Of a stretch of DNA of 64,000 bases, positions 8,000 through 16,236 are shown one piece after another. Position 1 is the stretch's first letter. Each line of letters starts with the position of its first letter. The stretch spans positions 68,737-132,736 of the forward strand of contig CAZAOY010000001.1 of NCBI GenBank assembly GCA_964486925.1. Direction: 5' to 3'. Origin of the DNA: CAZAOY01 sp964486925 (GTDB lineage: Bacteria; Bacillota; Clostridia; Oscillospirales; Ruminococcaceae). Under the pieces are notes generated by a model. The model was not told where the DNA came from and ran no database searches. It saw only the letters and a program-made list of their open reading frames with translations. The position numbers and the translations under genes were made by a program.

Positions 8000-8758
8000 C
8001 TAACCCTTCCGCTTGCTGGATAGTATAATAGCGTTCAGATAGCCCCTATCGGTGTTATAGTACACAATGGTGTCAAATTGCTTAATAATCTCAACAATAA
8101 ATCGGTCATCCAAGCTACAACCGGGACATACCACCATGAAATCCATGCCGCTATCAGCAATTCGGCGGTTGATGTAACGGATAAACTCATCCTTCTCGAT
8201 AGAGGGAACATCGACGTTCACCGCCTTTACATCGTAGAATGCAGCATTGTCGTCGGCAGCGGCAGGGCTTACCTTGCTAAGCAGGCTACCTATGTATCGG
8301 CTAAGCTGCGGTACTAGCGATGTAAATAACTCAGTACAGCCTCCACTTGCAACCTTAACAGACATCCCTGCAACGTCACCATTTCGTGACAGATGAACTT
8401 CGCTGAAAAAATTAAGCATCAGGGTAACTTTGTCATATAGCTGCTTTGTAGAACTAAATCTGTAATACCCAAGGAAGATAGGTCCTGAATTACCTTCAGT
8501 ATTTCGCTCTAGGCACACGGCATAGTATAGGGCATACTGTAGGTCAATGCTTTTAAGAATGGCAGCGGCTCTATCTTCTATAGGAGTAAATACAAAATCA
8601 TGAACTAAGGCAAGCTGGCCAGATTCATCGGAATAAAGCTTGTAGTCTATAGAATAATAATATACAAGTTCGTCAAGGTTTTCAAACCTTTTAATGCGCC
8701 CCCCGATATCCTTGTTGTCGATTGGCGTTACTATTAATTTATCCTTGTTGTACTTCAT
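8000..8758 (-). CDS. Hypothetical protein, 252 residues
   Basis: I cannot assign a family. The protein is soluble, with no signal peptide or membrane span. The C-terminal third contains a VCPGCSLDD segment and a hydrophobic IVEIIKQFDTIVYYN stretch. The ATG lies five bases after the stop of the secreted-protein gene, so the two are almost certainly co-transcribed, although no good ribosome binding site is visible and translation may be coupled. No terminator is evident after the stop. Confidence 0.65.
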   Translation of the reverse strand: MKYNKDKLIVTPIDNKDIGGRIKRFENLDELVYYYSIDYKLYSDESGQLALVHDFVFTPIEDRAAAILKSIDLQYALYYAVCLERNTEGNSGPIFLGYYRFSSTKQLYDKVTLMLNFFSEVHLSRNGDVAGMSVKVASGGCTELFTSLVPQLSRYIGSLLSKVSPAAADDNAAFYDVKAVNVDVPSIEKDEFIRYINRRIADSGMDFMVVCPGCSLDDRFIVEIIKQFDTIVYYNTDRGYLNAIILSSKRKG

Positions 8759-8763
8759 AATCG

Positions 8764-9282
8764 TTATATTTGAAGAGAGGCAGAAACAAGGCTGAAACTA
8801 CCATCACCCATTACTCCGTGGACATATCCCGTTGCCGATACAACCTGAGTTTCTGATGCCTCTGAACATATGTTATTAAAGGTATACCCTGCGGTCATTG
8901 ATGAAAGCGTAACCAATGATGATTCGTCGACAATCCAAGGGCTAACCTGCGCTCCAGCCATTCCTCGAGTAGAAAATTGTACTCTTATCTGCTTCAAGAA
9001 GTCAGGTGCTGTAACAGTTGCCCAAGTCGATATTGTTCTAGACGCCTTGTTATATACAGCACCAATATGTGCATAGACCACTGCTCTTGTTTTAGGATGA
9101 TCCCATGCAGTGGGATCATCCATATAATATTTTATATATTCATCGGTTTCCTCAACCTGCACAGGAATGTTTCCGGATTTCTCCGAAAAAGCAAGTGACG
9201 GTGTATTGTTTGCTGATATAAACACACTAAATGAGGTAAAGCATATACAAATTGATAACAACATACATACTATTTTCTTCAT
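8764..9282 (-). CDS. Secreted hypothetical protein with signal peptide
   Basis: The 172-residue product starts with a classical Sec signal peptide: MKK, a hydrophobic core (IVCMLLSICICFTSFSVF) and a likely cleavage after ISA near residue 24. There is no lipobox cysteine at the cleavage point. The mature part is Ser/Thr/Val-rich and probably beta-rich (RTISTWATVTAP, TQVVSATGYVHG), compatible with an extracellular domain. I recognise no family. AAGGAGATTGAG precedes the ATG. It heads a two-gene operon with the 252-residue protein. Confidence 0.72.
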   Translation of the reverse strand: MKKIVCMLLSICICFTSFSVFISANNTPSLAFSEKSGNIPVQVEETDEYIKYYMDDPTAWDHPKTRAVVYAHIGAVYNKASRTISTWATVTAPDFLKQIRVQFSTRGMAGAQVSPWIVDESSLVTLSSMTAGYTFNNICSEASETQVVSATGYVHGVMGDGSFSLVSASLQI

Positions 9283-9508
9283 CTCAATCTCCTTGTCTCA
9301 ACGTATAACAAAATAATAAACACTGGTAGCATAATCCTACTTATGCGGTGGAGCGCACATCACAACAACCTTCTTTCTCAAACGGATTAATCTTCAAAAG
9401 CATATGAAAATATCATCAAACAAATAATTCTAGCTAACACTTTTTCTGTTTACTTCTAGACCCATTTTAAATCACCAACAAATTCATTGTAAAATCTTAC
9501 TATTTTTT

Positions 9509-9536
9509 ATTATAGCACAACACTAAAAAATGTCAA
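9509..9536 (-). promoter_or_regulatory. Sigma-A promoter of the secreted-protein operon
   Basis: Minus strand TTGACA (9536-9531), 16-base spacer, TATAAT (9514-9509). It would give a leader of about 220 bases before the start at 9282; the rest of 9283-9508 shows no other feature to me. Confidence 0.65.
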
Positions 9537-9662
9537 GCTTTTTGTCTAATATTTGTCAAAAAGACAAAAAAGTACATTTTATTGTCACACAACTCTGAGA
9601 GGTTGAGTAATATTTCGTGTAAATGGTAATAATCTCCATACAGAACGAATGGAGGTTAAACA

Positions 9663-10084
9663 ATGAGAACAACGAAAAACATTTTAAAGGAAAAGGAAAT
9701 GGAGCTGGTCAGTTTGCTAATGGCGGACTGCCAAAACACAGGGGATATTCAGAGAAAGCTAAAAAGGTTGTTTGCAGGAACAATAGAGCAAATGCTTGAA
9801 GCTGAAATGGACGAGAATTTAGGCTACGAAAAGCACAATGTAGAGGGAAACAACAGCGTAAACAGCCGGAATGGATACAATCGTAAGACCATCATCAGCG
9901 ATTATGGTGAGAGTGAAATCATCCTGCCACGTGACAGAAATGGCGAATTTGAGCCAAGAATACTTGAGAAACGTCAAGTGCGTACGGACGAAATTGACAA
10001 AAAATCATAGCAATGCCGGCACGAGATTGGGCATTTGCCTATAATCAGATTATGATATTTTTTGCAGACAGATTTGCGGCTTAA
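9663..10084 (+). pseudogene. IS256-family transposase, internally deleted
   Basis: Residues 1-113 match the N-terminal third of IS256-type transposases: TIEQMLEAEMDENLGYEKH, SRNGYNRKTI, then the DYGESEIILPRDRNGEFEP segment and VRTDEIDKK. The frame stops at 10010. A second piece in another frame, 10013-10084, reads ARDWAFAYNQIMIFFADRF and then a stop, which looks like the usual C-terminal end of the same family. The catalytic DDE core between them, roughly 270 residues, is missing. A possible left end GAGTAATATTTCGTGTAAA lies at 9606-9624; I could not find a matching right end. Non-functional. Confidence 0.85.
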
Positions 10085-10412
10085 GCCCGTTGACGCAAAA
10101 CCCCAAACCCCGAAGTTTATCCGCTTTTGGCTAACTGGTAAAATGAAAAACGACGAACTTTACGCTCGCCGTTCTACCGCATAAGCCACGGCTAGCGTTG
10201 GGTTGCACTTCTGCGTTGCCCTCTTTATACCGCAGTAAAAGTATCATCTAAATTTGAAAGATTATTCTATTTCCACTGAAAAATTTTCAGAACCTCTATT
10301 CTATGACAACAAAAATGCCTAGTTTTACTAAGCATTATTTTTCTCATTATACTTGTTTTTTCTTCTCTTTACCTAACCTGCATTTTTTATTCGCCCCAAC
10401 TATTGACAATAA
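10085..10412. other. Non-coding stretch after the transposase remnant
   Basis: Bases 10085-10240 are richer in G+C than the neighbours and could be foreign or repeat DNA. A palindrome CTGAAAAATTTTCAG lies at 10276-10290 and a weak terminator-like hairpin AATGCCTAG/CTAAGCATT followed by TTTTT at 10314-10343. I find no convincing gene. Confidence 0.4.
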
Positions 10413-10422
10413 GCCTTAAAAA

Positions 10423-10592
10423 AGGTAACAACTTGTTGAGCGTTGTTACCTCTGATTTGCGGGGTGATATATATAAAGTGAGGTAACAGGCTTTGAATTG
10501 GCTGTTACCTCACTGAATTTCGTATTGAGTTTCAATGTTAATTTAAGGTTGTTACCTCACTTTTTGAGGTCATTTTTGCTGTTACCTCACTT
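10423..10592. repeat. Cluster of GTTACCTCACT repeats forming hairpins
   Basis: GTTACCTCACT occurs in direct orientation at 10504, 10551 and 10581 and inverted at 10477. Two perfect hairpins result or adjoin: AGGTAACAAC (10423-10432) with GTTGTTACCT (10442-10451), and AGTGAGGTAACAG (10477-10489) with CTGTTACCTCACT (10502-10514). There is no spacer regularity as in CRISPR. It resembles a REP-type or decayed mobile-element end; function unknown. Confidence 0.7.
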
Positions 10593-10667
10593 GTATTTTT
10601 GCTGACAAGGGTTCAAATCCTGCCAGTATGTAAATGTTAGCTCTTTTTTCTAACTTTAATTTTTGCA

Positions 10668-10730
10668 TAAAAAAGAGCCATAAAAGCTTGTAACCATCGG
10701 GGTTTAACCCTATGTTCGCTTTTATGACTC
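10668..10730 (-). terminator. Terminator of tRNA-Leu
   Basis: On the minus strand GAGTCATAAAAGC (10730-10718) pairs with GCTTTTATGGCTC (10687-10675) with one mismatch, then TTTTTT. It begins eight bases after the tRNA 3' end. Confidence 0.75.
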
Positions 10731-10737
10731 TCATTCT

Positions 10738-10824
10738 TGGTGCGACTGACAAGACTTGAACTTGCACGAGATTGCTCCCACCAGCCCCTCAAGCTGGCGT
10801 GTCTGCCGATTCCACCACAGTCGC
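10738..10824 (-). tRNA. tRNA-Leu(GAG)
   Basis: A complete 87-base class II tRNA with encoded CCA. Acceptor GCGACTG pairs with CAGTCGC; the D-arm contains TGGCAGACA; the anticodon stem CCAGC/GCTGG encloses the loop TTGAGGG, anticodon GAG; a long variable arm follows and the T-loop is TTCAAGT. It has a consensus promoter upstream and a terminator downstream, so it is a single-gene unit. Confidence 0.93.
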
Positions 10825-10844
10825 ATAATTTTCATTGCTTACCT

Positions 10845-10873
10845 ATTATAGCAAAAAAATGTAACATTGTCAA
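10845..10873 (-). promoter_or_regulatory. Sigma-A promoter of tRNA-Leu
   Basis: Minus strand TTGACA (10873-10868), 17 bases, TATAAT (10850-10845), about 20 bases before the tRNA 5' end. Confidence 0.85.
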
Positions 10874-10981
10874 TACCCGATTTGAGGATTTACGAAATTT
10901 GTTTATTACTTATATATAATAGTAGTAAAGAAAGAATTAATTAAATTTCTTTGAAATAATTAATAATGTTTTGAGATAAAC

Positions 10982-11010
10982 TTGAAAAAAAGTATGAATT
11001 ATGTTATAAT
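10982..11010 (+). promoter_or_regulatory. Sigma-A promoter of the CofE-like gene
   Basis: TTGAAA, 17 bases, TATAAT. The leader to the start codon is about 100 bases. Confidence 0.75.
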
Positions 11011-11117
11011 AAATAGGCAAAAAGATAACCTTTGATGAAAAGGTAAACTACATATCTCGAAGGTGTGATTTAGGTTTTGTTTAGTGGATGGTTTAGTAAT
11101 ATAGATTGGAGAAAGAT

Positions 11118-12308
11118 ATGGAAAGAACTGTAGGTACCGTTGTACGTGGGATAAGAGCACCTATAATACGTAAAGGGGATGACTTAGCGTCGATAGTCGT
11201 ATCATCTGTTACCCAAGCGGCAAAGGCTGAGGGGTTTAGCATACAAAATCGTGATGTTATTGCGGTGACAGAAGCGGTTGTTGCACGTGCCCAGGGTAAC
11301 TATGCAACCACTGCGGATATTGCACAGGATGTAAAGGATAAGCTTTCGGGGGGAACAATAGGGGTAATCTTCCCGATATTAAGCCGAAATAGGTTTGCTA
11401 TCTGCCTTCGTGGTATTGCTATGGGGGCGAAAAAGGTGGTGTTAATGCTAAGCTACCCATCTGATGAGGTGGGGAATCACCTAGTAGATTTAGATATGTT
11501 GGATGAGAAGGGGATTAACCCTTATTCTGATGTGTTGACACTGGAAAGATATCGTGAGCTTTTTGGTGACAACAAGCACACCTTTACCGGTGTAGACTAT
11601 GTGGATTACTATGGTTCACTTATTAAGGAAGCGGGTGCAGAGGTAGAGATTTTGTTCTCTAATAACCCTAAGACCATCCTTGAATACACTAAGAACGTAT
11701 TAACCTGTGATATACATACCCGCCAGAGAACTAAAAGGATACTAAAGCAGGCGGGCGCAAACGTTGTTTGTGGGCTTGATGATATACTTAATGCTCCTGT
11801 TAACGGCAGTGGATGTAACACAAAGTACGGGCTTTTAGGATCGAATAAAGCTACAGAGGATACCGTCAAGCTGTTTCCAAACGAATGCTTTGACTTTGTT
11901 GAGCAGGTGCACGCGAAGATGTTAGAGCTAACCGGCAAGAATGTCGAGGTTATGGTGTATGGTGACGGAGCGTTTAAAGATCCGGTAGGAAAGATATGGG
12001 AGCTTGCCGACCCTGTTGTGTCCCCGGCATACACAAAGGGGCTTGACGGGACACCTAACGAGGTTAAGCTTAAATACCTTGCGGACAACAACTTTGCACA
12101 CCTAAGCGGTGATGAGCTTAAGAAGGCGATATCCGACTACATCTCTAACAAGAGCGATGATCTGGTAGGGTCGATGGAATCCCAAGGCACTACTCCACGA
12201 CGTTTAACCGATTTAATAGGGTCGCTATGTGACCTAACCTCCGGCTCGGGTGACAAAGGAACGCCGATTGTGTTGGTGTCAGGGTATTTTGATAACTATA
12301 CTAACTAA
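11118..12308 (+). CDS. Coenzyme F420-0:L-glutamate ligase-family protein
   Basis: The 396-residue protein is similar along its length to the Clostridia branch of the CofE (F420 gamma-glutamyl ligase) family. Recognisable segments are VVRGIRAPIIRKGDDLA near the start, AVTEAVVARAQGNYA near 47, FPILSRNRFAICLRGIA near 86, HTFTGVDYVDYYG, EVMVYGDGAFKDPVGKIWELA near 280 and the C-terminal TTPRRLTDLIGSLCDLTSGSGDKGTP. CofE adds glutamates to F420 in archaea and actinobacteria, but F420 is not expected in Clostridia, so this branch probably ligates another substrate. ATG at 11118 is preferred (GGAG seven bases before) over a TTG at 11106. Monocistronic, with promoter and terminator. Confidence 0.87.
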   Translation: MERTVGTVVRGIRAPIIRKGDDLASIVVSSVTQAAKAEGFSIQNRDVIAVTEAVVARAQGNYATTADIAQDVKDKLSGGTIGVIFPILSRNRFAICLRGIAMGAKKVVLMLSYPSDEVGNHLVDLDMLDEKGINPYSDVLTLERYRELFGDNKHTFTGVDYVDYYGSLIKEAGAEVEILFSNNPKTILEYTKNVLTCDIHTRQRTKRILKQAGANVVCGLDDILNAPVNGSGCNTKYGLLGSNKATEDTVKLFPNECFDFVEQVHAKMLELTGKNVEVMVYGDGAFKDPVGKIWELADPVVSPAYTKGLDGTPNEVKLKYLADNNFAHLSGDELKKAISDYISNKSDDLVGSMESQGTTPRRLTDLIGSLCDLTSGSGDKGTPIVLVSGYFDNYTN

Positions 12309-12338
12309 ATTTGTATAGATAGCTTTGGAATTAAATAG

Positions 12339-12372
12339 ACCGCTTTGCCATAAAAGGTAGAGCGGTTTTGTT
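12339..12372 (+). terminator. Terminator of the CofE-like gene
   Basis: ACCGCT (12339-12344) pairs with AGCGGT (12361-12366), followed by TTTGTTG. Confidence 0.65.
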
Positions 12373-12510
12373 GTAAATATATGTATAGCTATATATTAGA
12401 AGAATATGTAGCTATGCAACACAAGAGTCGTAAAGATATGGGGATACTTTTAAATGGTCATCATAACACAAAGGTAAAACCATCCCTATAAAATATTTTT
12501 TCAAACTATA

Positions 12511-12538
12511 TTTACTTTTAAATTTTTTGTGCTATAAT
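12511..12538 (+). promoter_or_regulatory. Sigma-A promoter of the TrkA pair
   Basis: TTTACT, 16 bases, TATAAT, about 45 bases upstream of the first TrkA start. Confidence 0.65.
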
Positions 12539-12587
12539 ATAAAGTGAATACGAATGATAAAAAACTACAATTAAGGAGTTTTCTCTT

Positions 12588-13208
12588 ATGAATATATTGG
12601 TTATAGGGTGTGGAAAGGTTGGGTCAAGGCTCGCTATTGCACTCTCGAAGGAAGGTCATGATGTATCGGTGGTTGAGAAGGAGGAATCCAATATCGAGCT
12701 ACTGGGAGATGACTTTGTAGGATTTAAGACGGTAGGGATACCGATCGATCTGGATGTGCTAAAGCAGGCAGGGATTGAAAGCTGTGACGCGGTGGCGGCG
12801 GTTAGCCGTGACGATAACATCAACGTAATGGTATCGCAGGTGGCAAGTCAGATATTTAAAGTGCCAAAGGTTTTAGCTAGAATATATGACCCTAAGCGTG
12901 AGGACGTGTTCTCGCACTTTGGTCTGCATACAGTCTGTCCTACAAACCTTACAGTTTCTGCTGTGCGTTCTGCACTTACCGAACCTGAATTACCTAAGAT
13001 GATAAACTTTGGGGCTCATACTATATCATTTATAACCGTGCCGATCGATAGCAATCTAGTGGGTAACTATGTTAGCGACCTGTCACTGGAGGAAAACCAT
13101 TCGGTGTTTGCGGTTATGCATTCGGATCTGCTGCTTACTATGTACGAGGGGCAATCATTAAAGCTTAAACAGGGTGATAAGCTAATAGTAGCGGTAGTTG
13201 TGGACTAG
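12588..13208 (+). CDS. TrkA/KtrA-type RCK protein (first of pair)
   Basis: The 206-residue protein has a Rossmann RCK_N domain with nucleotide motif VIGCGKVGSRLA at residue 4 and an acidic residue ending strand 2 (VVEKEE), then an RCK_C domain from about 135. This is the cytosolic, nucleotide-gated regulator of Trk/Ktr potassium uptake systems. AAGGAG lies before the ATG. The next gene is a second RCK protein; neither neighbour is a TrkH/KtrB channel, so the membrane partner must be encoded elsewhere. Confidence 0.9.
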   Translation: MNILVIGCGKVGSRLAIALSKEGHDVSVVEKEESNIELLGDDFVGFKTVGIPIDLDVLKQAGIESCDAVAAVSRDDNINVMVSQVASQIFKVPKVLARIYDPKREDVFSHFGLHTVCPTNLTVSAVRSALTEPELPKMINFGAHTISFITVPIDSNLVGNYVSDLSLEENHSVFAVMHSDLLLTMYEGQSLKLKQGDKLIVAVVVD

Positions 13209-13312
13209 TACTAATCTGCAATAAAACGCACAATGCCTAGAACCGTAGGCGTTGCTTTAGGTTTAATTGCAGCTTAGTATAAGGTTATGTTAACGGAATT
13301 TGGGGGTATGGT

Positions 13313-13975
13313 ATGAAACTAATAATTGTAGGCGGGGGTAAGGTTGGGTACTACCTATTAAAAACCCTTATCGACCACGACCATGAGCCTGTTTTAATAG
13401 AACAGGATAAAAAGATCTGCACCACCATTGCAAACACTCTAGATGTTTCAATTATTATGGGGGATGGAACTAGTATTGATATACTGGAAAAGGCTAAGAC
13501 TCATGAGGCGCAGGCTTTAGTAGGTGTAACAGGTAAAGACGAGGATAACTTAATATGCTGTCAGCTTGCTAAAAAGCTGTTTGGTGTTCCTAAAACTATA
13601 GCAAAGGTAAACAACCCTAAGAATGCGGCGATACTAAAACAGCTAGGGGTAGATATTCCGCTTAGCTCTACTGATAATATAGCACGAATGTTAGAGCATG
13701 AGATAGATTCTTCTAATATTAAAAAGCTTATAAGCGTTAATAGCGGCGAGGCAACAATTAGTGAGATACTTTTACCGAAGAACTTTGAACTGGCTGATAA
13801 AGCCCTGTCTGAGGTAAGGCTACCGGTATCTTCGATAGTTATCTCCATCCACCGAAATAATCAAACTATTATCCCGCGCGGTCACACAAAGCTACTGCCT
13901 GGGGATAGGGTGTTAATTATGACGCTGACTAATGATATCCATGAGATTAACAAAATATTAAAGCTTGATAACTAA
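13313..13975 (+). CDS. TrkA/KtrA-type RCK protein (second of pair)
   Basis: The 220-residue protein again has RCK_N (VGGGKVGYYLLKTL near residue 5, VLIEQDK near 29, MGDGTS near 50) and RCK_C ending in LLPGDRVLIMTL. It is about as long as the first copy but clearly diverged from it, so the pair may form a hetero-octameric ring. The gap of about 100 bases to the first gene holds a small hairpin GCCTA/TAGGC (13232-13250) and no clear promoter, so co-transcription is likely. A hairpin follows the stop. Confidence 0.9.
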   Translation: MKLIIVGGGKVGYYLLKTLIDHDHEPVLIEQDKKICTTIANTLDVSIIMGDGTSIDILEKAKTHEAQALVGVTGKDEDNLICCQLAKKLFGVPKTIAKVNNPKNAAILKQLGVDIPLSSTDNIARMLEHEIDSSNIKKLISVNSGEATISEILLPKNFELADKALSEVRLPVSSIVISIHRNNQTIIPRGHTKLLPGDRVLIMTLTNDIHEINKILKLDN

Positions 13976-13992
13976 TATATATATAGATATAT

Positions 13993-14034
13993 ATATAGCT
14001 ACTATGTTTAGTATATAAAGCATAGTAGCTATAT
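13993..14034 (+). terminator. Hairpin after the TrkA pair
   Basis: ATATAGCTACTATG (13993-14006) and CATAGTAGCTATAT (14021-14034) form a 14-bp stem. It lacks a T run, so termination is plausible but not certain. Confidence 0.45.
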
Positions 14035-14095
14035 AGCTAAAATAGCAACTCAAAACAGGTTGGAATTATATAAATTAAGAAATTCCCATTAAATG

Positions 14096-14124
14096 TTGAC
14101 AAAGGCGAAATAATGCTGTATAAT
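14096..14124 (+). promoter_or_regulatory. Consensus sigma-A promoter of the pseudokinase gene
   Basis: TTGACA, 17 bases, TATAAT: both hexamers exact. Confidence 0.85.
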
Positions 14125-14190
14125 TAATTACATACTGTACGATGGGTGTAAGAACTATAAGGAGGTAGTAATACCTACTAATTAGCTTTA

Positions 14191-16056
14191 GTGGTACTAC
14201 AGATTAACAATATGCAAAAGCGATGTATGAATTGTATGAGGTTAATCCCTGATACGCAAACGGAATGTATCTACTGTGGGTATAGCTGTTACTCCAAAAA
14301 TCCTATAGGTACATTAGAACAGGAGAGTGTCCTAGCAAATCAGTACATGATTGGAAGGGTGCTAGAGCTAAATAGCGAAGGTGTTTTGTATGCCGCATAT
14401 GACGGTAAGCATGATCGTACTGTACAGATAAAGGAACTGCTTCCTAAAAATATCTGTTACCGTTCTCGGGATAGCCGCACGGTAATGGTAAACGAGGATA
14501 AAGCCTCCCAGTTTAACGTTATAAGCTCCCAGTTTGCAACTCTACATGAAAGGCTGGCTACATTAGGCTCTGCTTCTAGTGTTGTGCGCTGTTACAAGAT
14601 AGTGGATGAGAATAATACCTTGTACGCCATCTACCAAAATACCAGTAGTAAGACGCTAACTGAATATCTGGCGGATAACTATGGCGATATCAGTTGGCAA
14701 AGGGCAGAGGAGATGTTTATCCCTCTGGTATACGGTCTTAACACGATAAATAGCTTTGGGATATCCCATAAAGGTATCTGTCCTGATAACATAATTCTAG
14801 AGAGCGACAAGGTGCTTAAGCTAACGGGGTTTAGCGTGGATTCTTTAAGGGTAGCAAACGCTATAATGGATACCGAGTTTTATGAGGGGTATTCAGCTAT
14901 AGAGCAGTACTATCAGGGGGCACAGTACGGTGAGTTTACCGATGTTTACTCCTTCTGTGCGGTGCTATACAAAGCCTTAACAGGGGTAACCCCAATAAAC
15001 GCATTAGAGCGTGAACGAAGCGATATGCTAGTACATCCATGTCAGGTTAATCAGGGTATCCCACGAGAGATAGGGGATGCACTAATGCGTGGGTTACGGA
15101 TAGATTCAAGGGATCGTACCCAAAGCTTTAAAAACCTTATGAAGGAGCTTTATAGCGCACCTATTGATAGACCGGGCAACTTTACAAGGCAGAATACAAC
15201 ACAGCTTCACCAGACAGCTAATAGCCCTAAACAGGACTCAACCCAGGCGTTTAACATCCAAAAGGGTGCGTACACCGCTATAAACGATGAGCCATTTGTA
15301 AAAGATAACGCAGATGAGGACGGCAAAGCTACAGAAAACGGCAAGAAAAAGCTTCCTATGTGGCTTCGCGTACTACTAATCTCGCTACCTATTATGTTAG
15401 CGGCGTTTGGTATAATATACTATGTTGTACTAGGTGGGAATAGTAACAATAAGCATAGCAGTAGTAGTTTAGTTGTGTCAGAGGAAAGCTCTGATGAGGA
15501 GGATTCATCCGAAGAAGAGGATGTTAGCTCTGAAGAATCGTCAGAAGAGTCAAGTGAGGAATCTTCTTCACAAAGCTCCAGTAGCTCCGAGGATACAAGG
15601 ATTATTGTAGAAAAATTTGTGGGTAGATACTATTCTGACTTTGTGAATCTTGATAAGTATAAAGACCAGTATGTTTTCAAGATAATTTATGACTACAGCG
15701 ATATTGTGGATGTAGGTCAGGTTATTAGTCAAAGCATTGATAGTGGCGAGAAGATCCAGAAAGGCCAAACCCTAGAGTTAGTTGTAAGCCTAGGGGAGAG
15801 GTACTACACCCTTCCTCCGATTTCAGACGACAACGGAGTATCTGCAAACGCTAAGGAATATGCAGCAATTCTAAAGGACGCGGGTATTAAATATGAATTT
15901 GTTGATGAGAAGTCGGATGTTGTTGAGGTTGGAGATATTGTTAGGTTAAACTACTCTGATGGAGCGGTTATCGACCGCAAGGAGAATGTAGTTATCCTAA
16001 TCTATGTTGCTTCGGGGCCTGAAAACGGTGTTGATATAAATGATGTTTTAAACTAG
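14191..16056 (+). CDS. Zinc-ribbon pseudokinase with membrane span and PASTA domains
   Basis: The protein has 621 residues. Order of parts: a zinc ribbon with two CxxC pairs (CMNC near 12, CIYC near 27); a Ser/Thr kinase-like domain to about 320 with the beta-3 lysine (QIKELLP); a Gln/Thr-rich linker; one membrane helix near 395-415; a Ser/Glu-rich stalk; and PASTA-like repeats outside the cell. The catalytic loop reads SHKGICPDN where active relatives have HRDxxPDN, and the DFG position reads TGFS, so both catalytic aspartates are missing. I infer a signalling or scaffold pseudokinase sensing cell wall material. The start is unclear: GTG 14191 or ATG 14212, with the only good GGAGG at 14160, too far away. 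Confidence 0.85.
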   Translation: MVLQINNMQKRCMNCMRLIPDTQTECIYCGYSCYSKNPIGTLEQESVLANQYMIGRVLELNSEGVLYAAYDGKHDRTVQIKELLPKNICYRSRDSRTVMVNEDKASQFNVISSQFATLHERLATLGSASSVVRCYKIVDENNTLYAIYQNTSSKTLTEYLADNYGDISWQRAEEMFIPLVYGLNTINSFGISHKGICPDNIILESDKVLKLTGFSVDSLRVANAIMDTEFYEGYSAIEQYYQGAQYGEFTDVYSFCAVLYKALTGVTPINALERERSDMLVHPCQVNQGIPREIGDALMRGLRIDSRDRTQSFKNLMKELYSAPIDRPGNFTRQNTTQLHQTANSPKQDSTQAFNIQKGAYTAINDEPFVKDNADEDGKATENGKKKLPMWLRVLLISLPIMLAAFGIIYYVVLGGNSNNKHSSSSLVVSEESSDEEDSSEEEDVSSEESSEESSEESSSQSSSSSEDTRIIVEKFVGRYYSDFVNLDKYKDQYVFKIIYDYSDIVDVGQVISQSIDSGEKIQKGQTLELVVSLGERYYTLPPISDDNGVSANAKEYAAILKDAGIKYEFVDEKSDVVEVGDIVRLNYSDGAVIDRKENVVILIYVASGPENGVDINDVLN

Positions 16057-16062
16057 GTTTAT

Positions 16063-16102
16063 ACTAGAAAAGCAAGGGCAACCTTGTCCTTGCTTTTCTA
16101 GT
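16063..16102 (+). terminator. Terminator of the pseudokinase gene
   Basis: ACTAGAAAAGCAAGG (16063-16077) pairs perfectly with CCTTGCTTTTCTAGT (16088-16102). The U residues lie inside the outer stem (GCUUUU). Confidence 0.75.
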
Positions 16103-16148
16103 AAAATATAGCACTTGACGGTAAATTCTGTTAGGGGCAAGAAAATAT

Positions 16149-16225
16149 GCGCTCGTAGCTCAGTTGGATAGAGTGACAGACTCCGACTCTGTAGGTCGCT
16201 GGTTCGAATCCAGTCGGGCGTACCA
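16149..16225 (+). tRNA. tRNA-Arg(CCG)
   Basis: A 77-base tRNA with encoded CCA. Acceptor GCGCTCG pairs with CGGGCGT using two G-U pairs; D-loop AGTTGGATA; anticodon stem ACAGA/TCTGT with loop CTCCGAC, anticodon CCG; T-loop TTCGAAT. All arms fold. Confidence 0.93.
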
Positions 16226-16236
16226 AGAATTTATTA

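Noticed and set aside
10604..10626. A tRNA-like T-arm (GGGTTCAAATCC) on the plus strand
   Set aside because: The stem pairs poorly and no anticodon or D arm precedes it; a degenerate att site is possible but cannot be supported.
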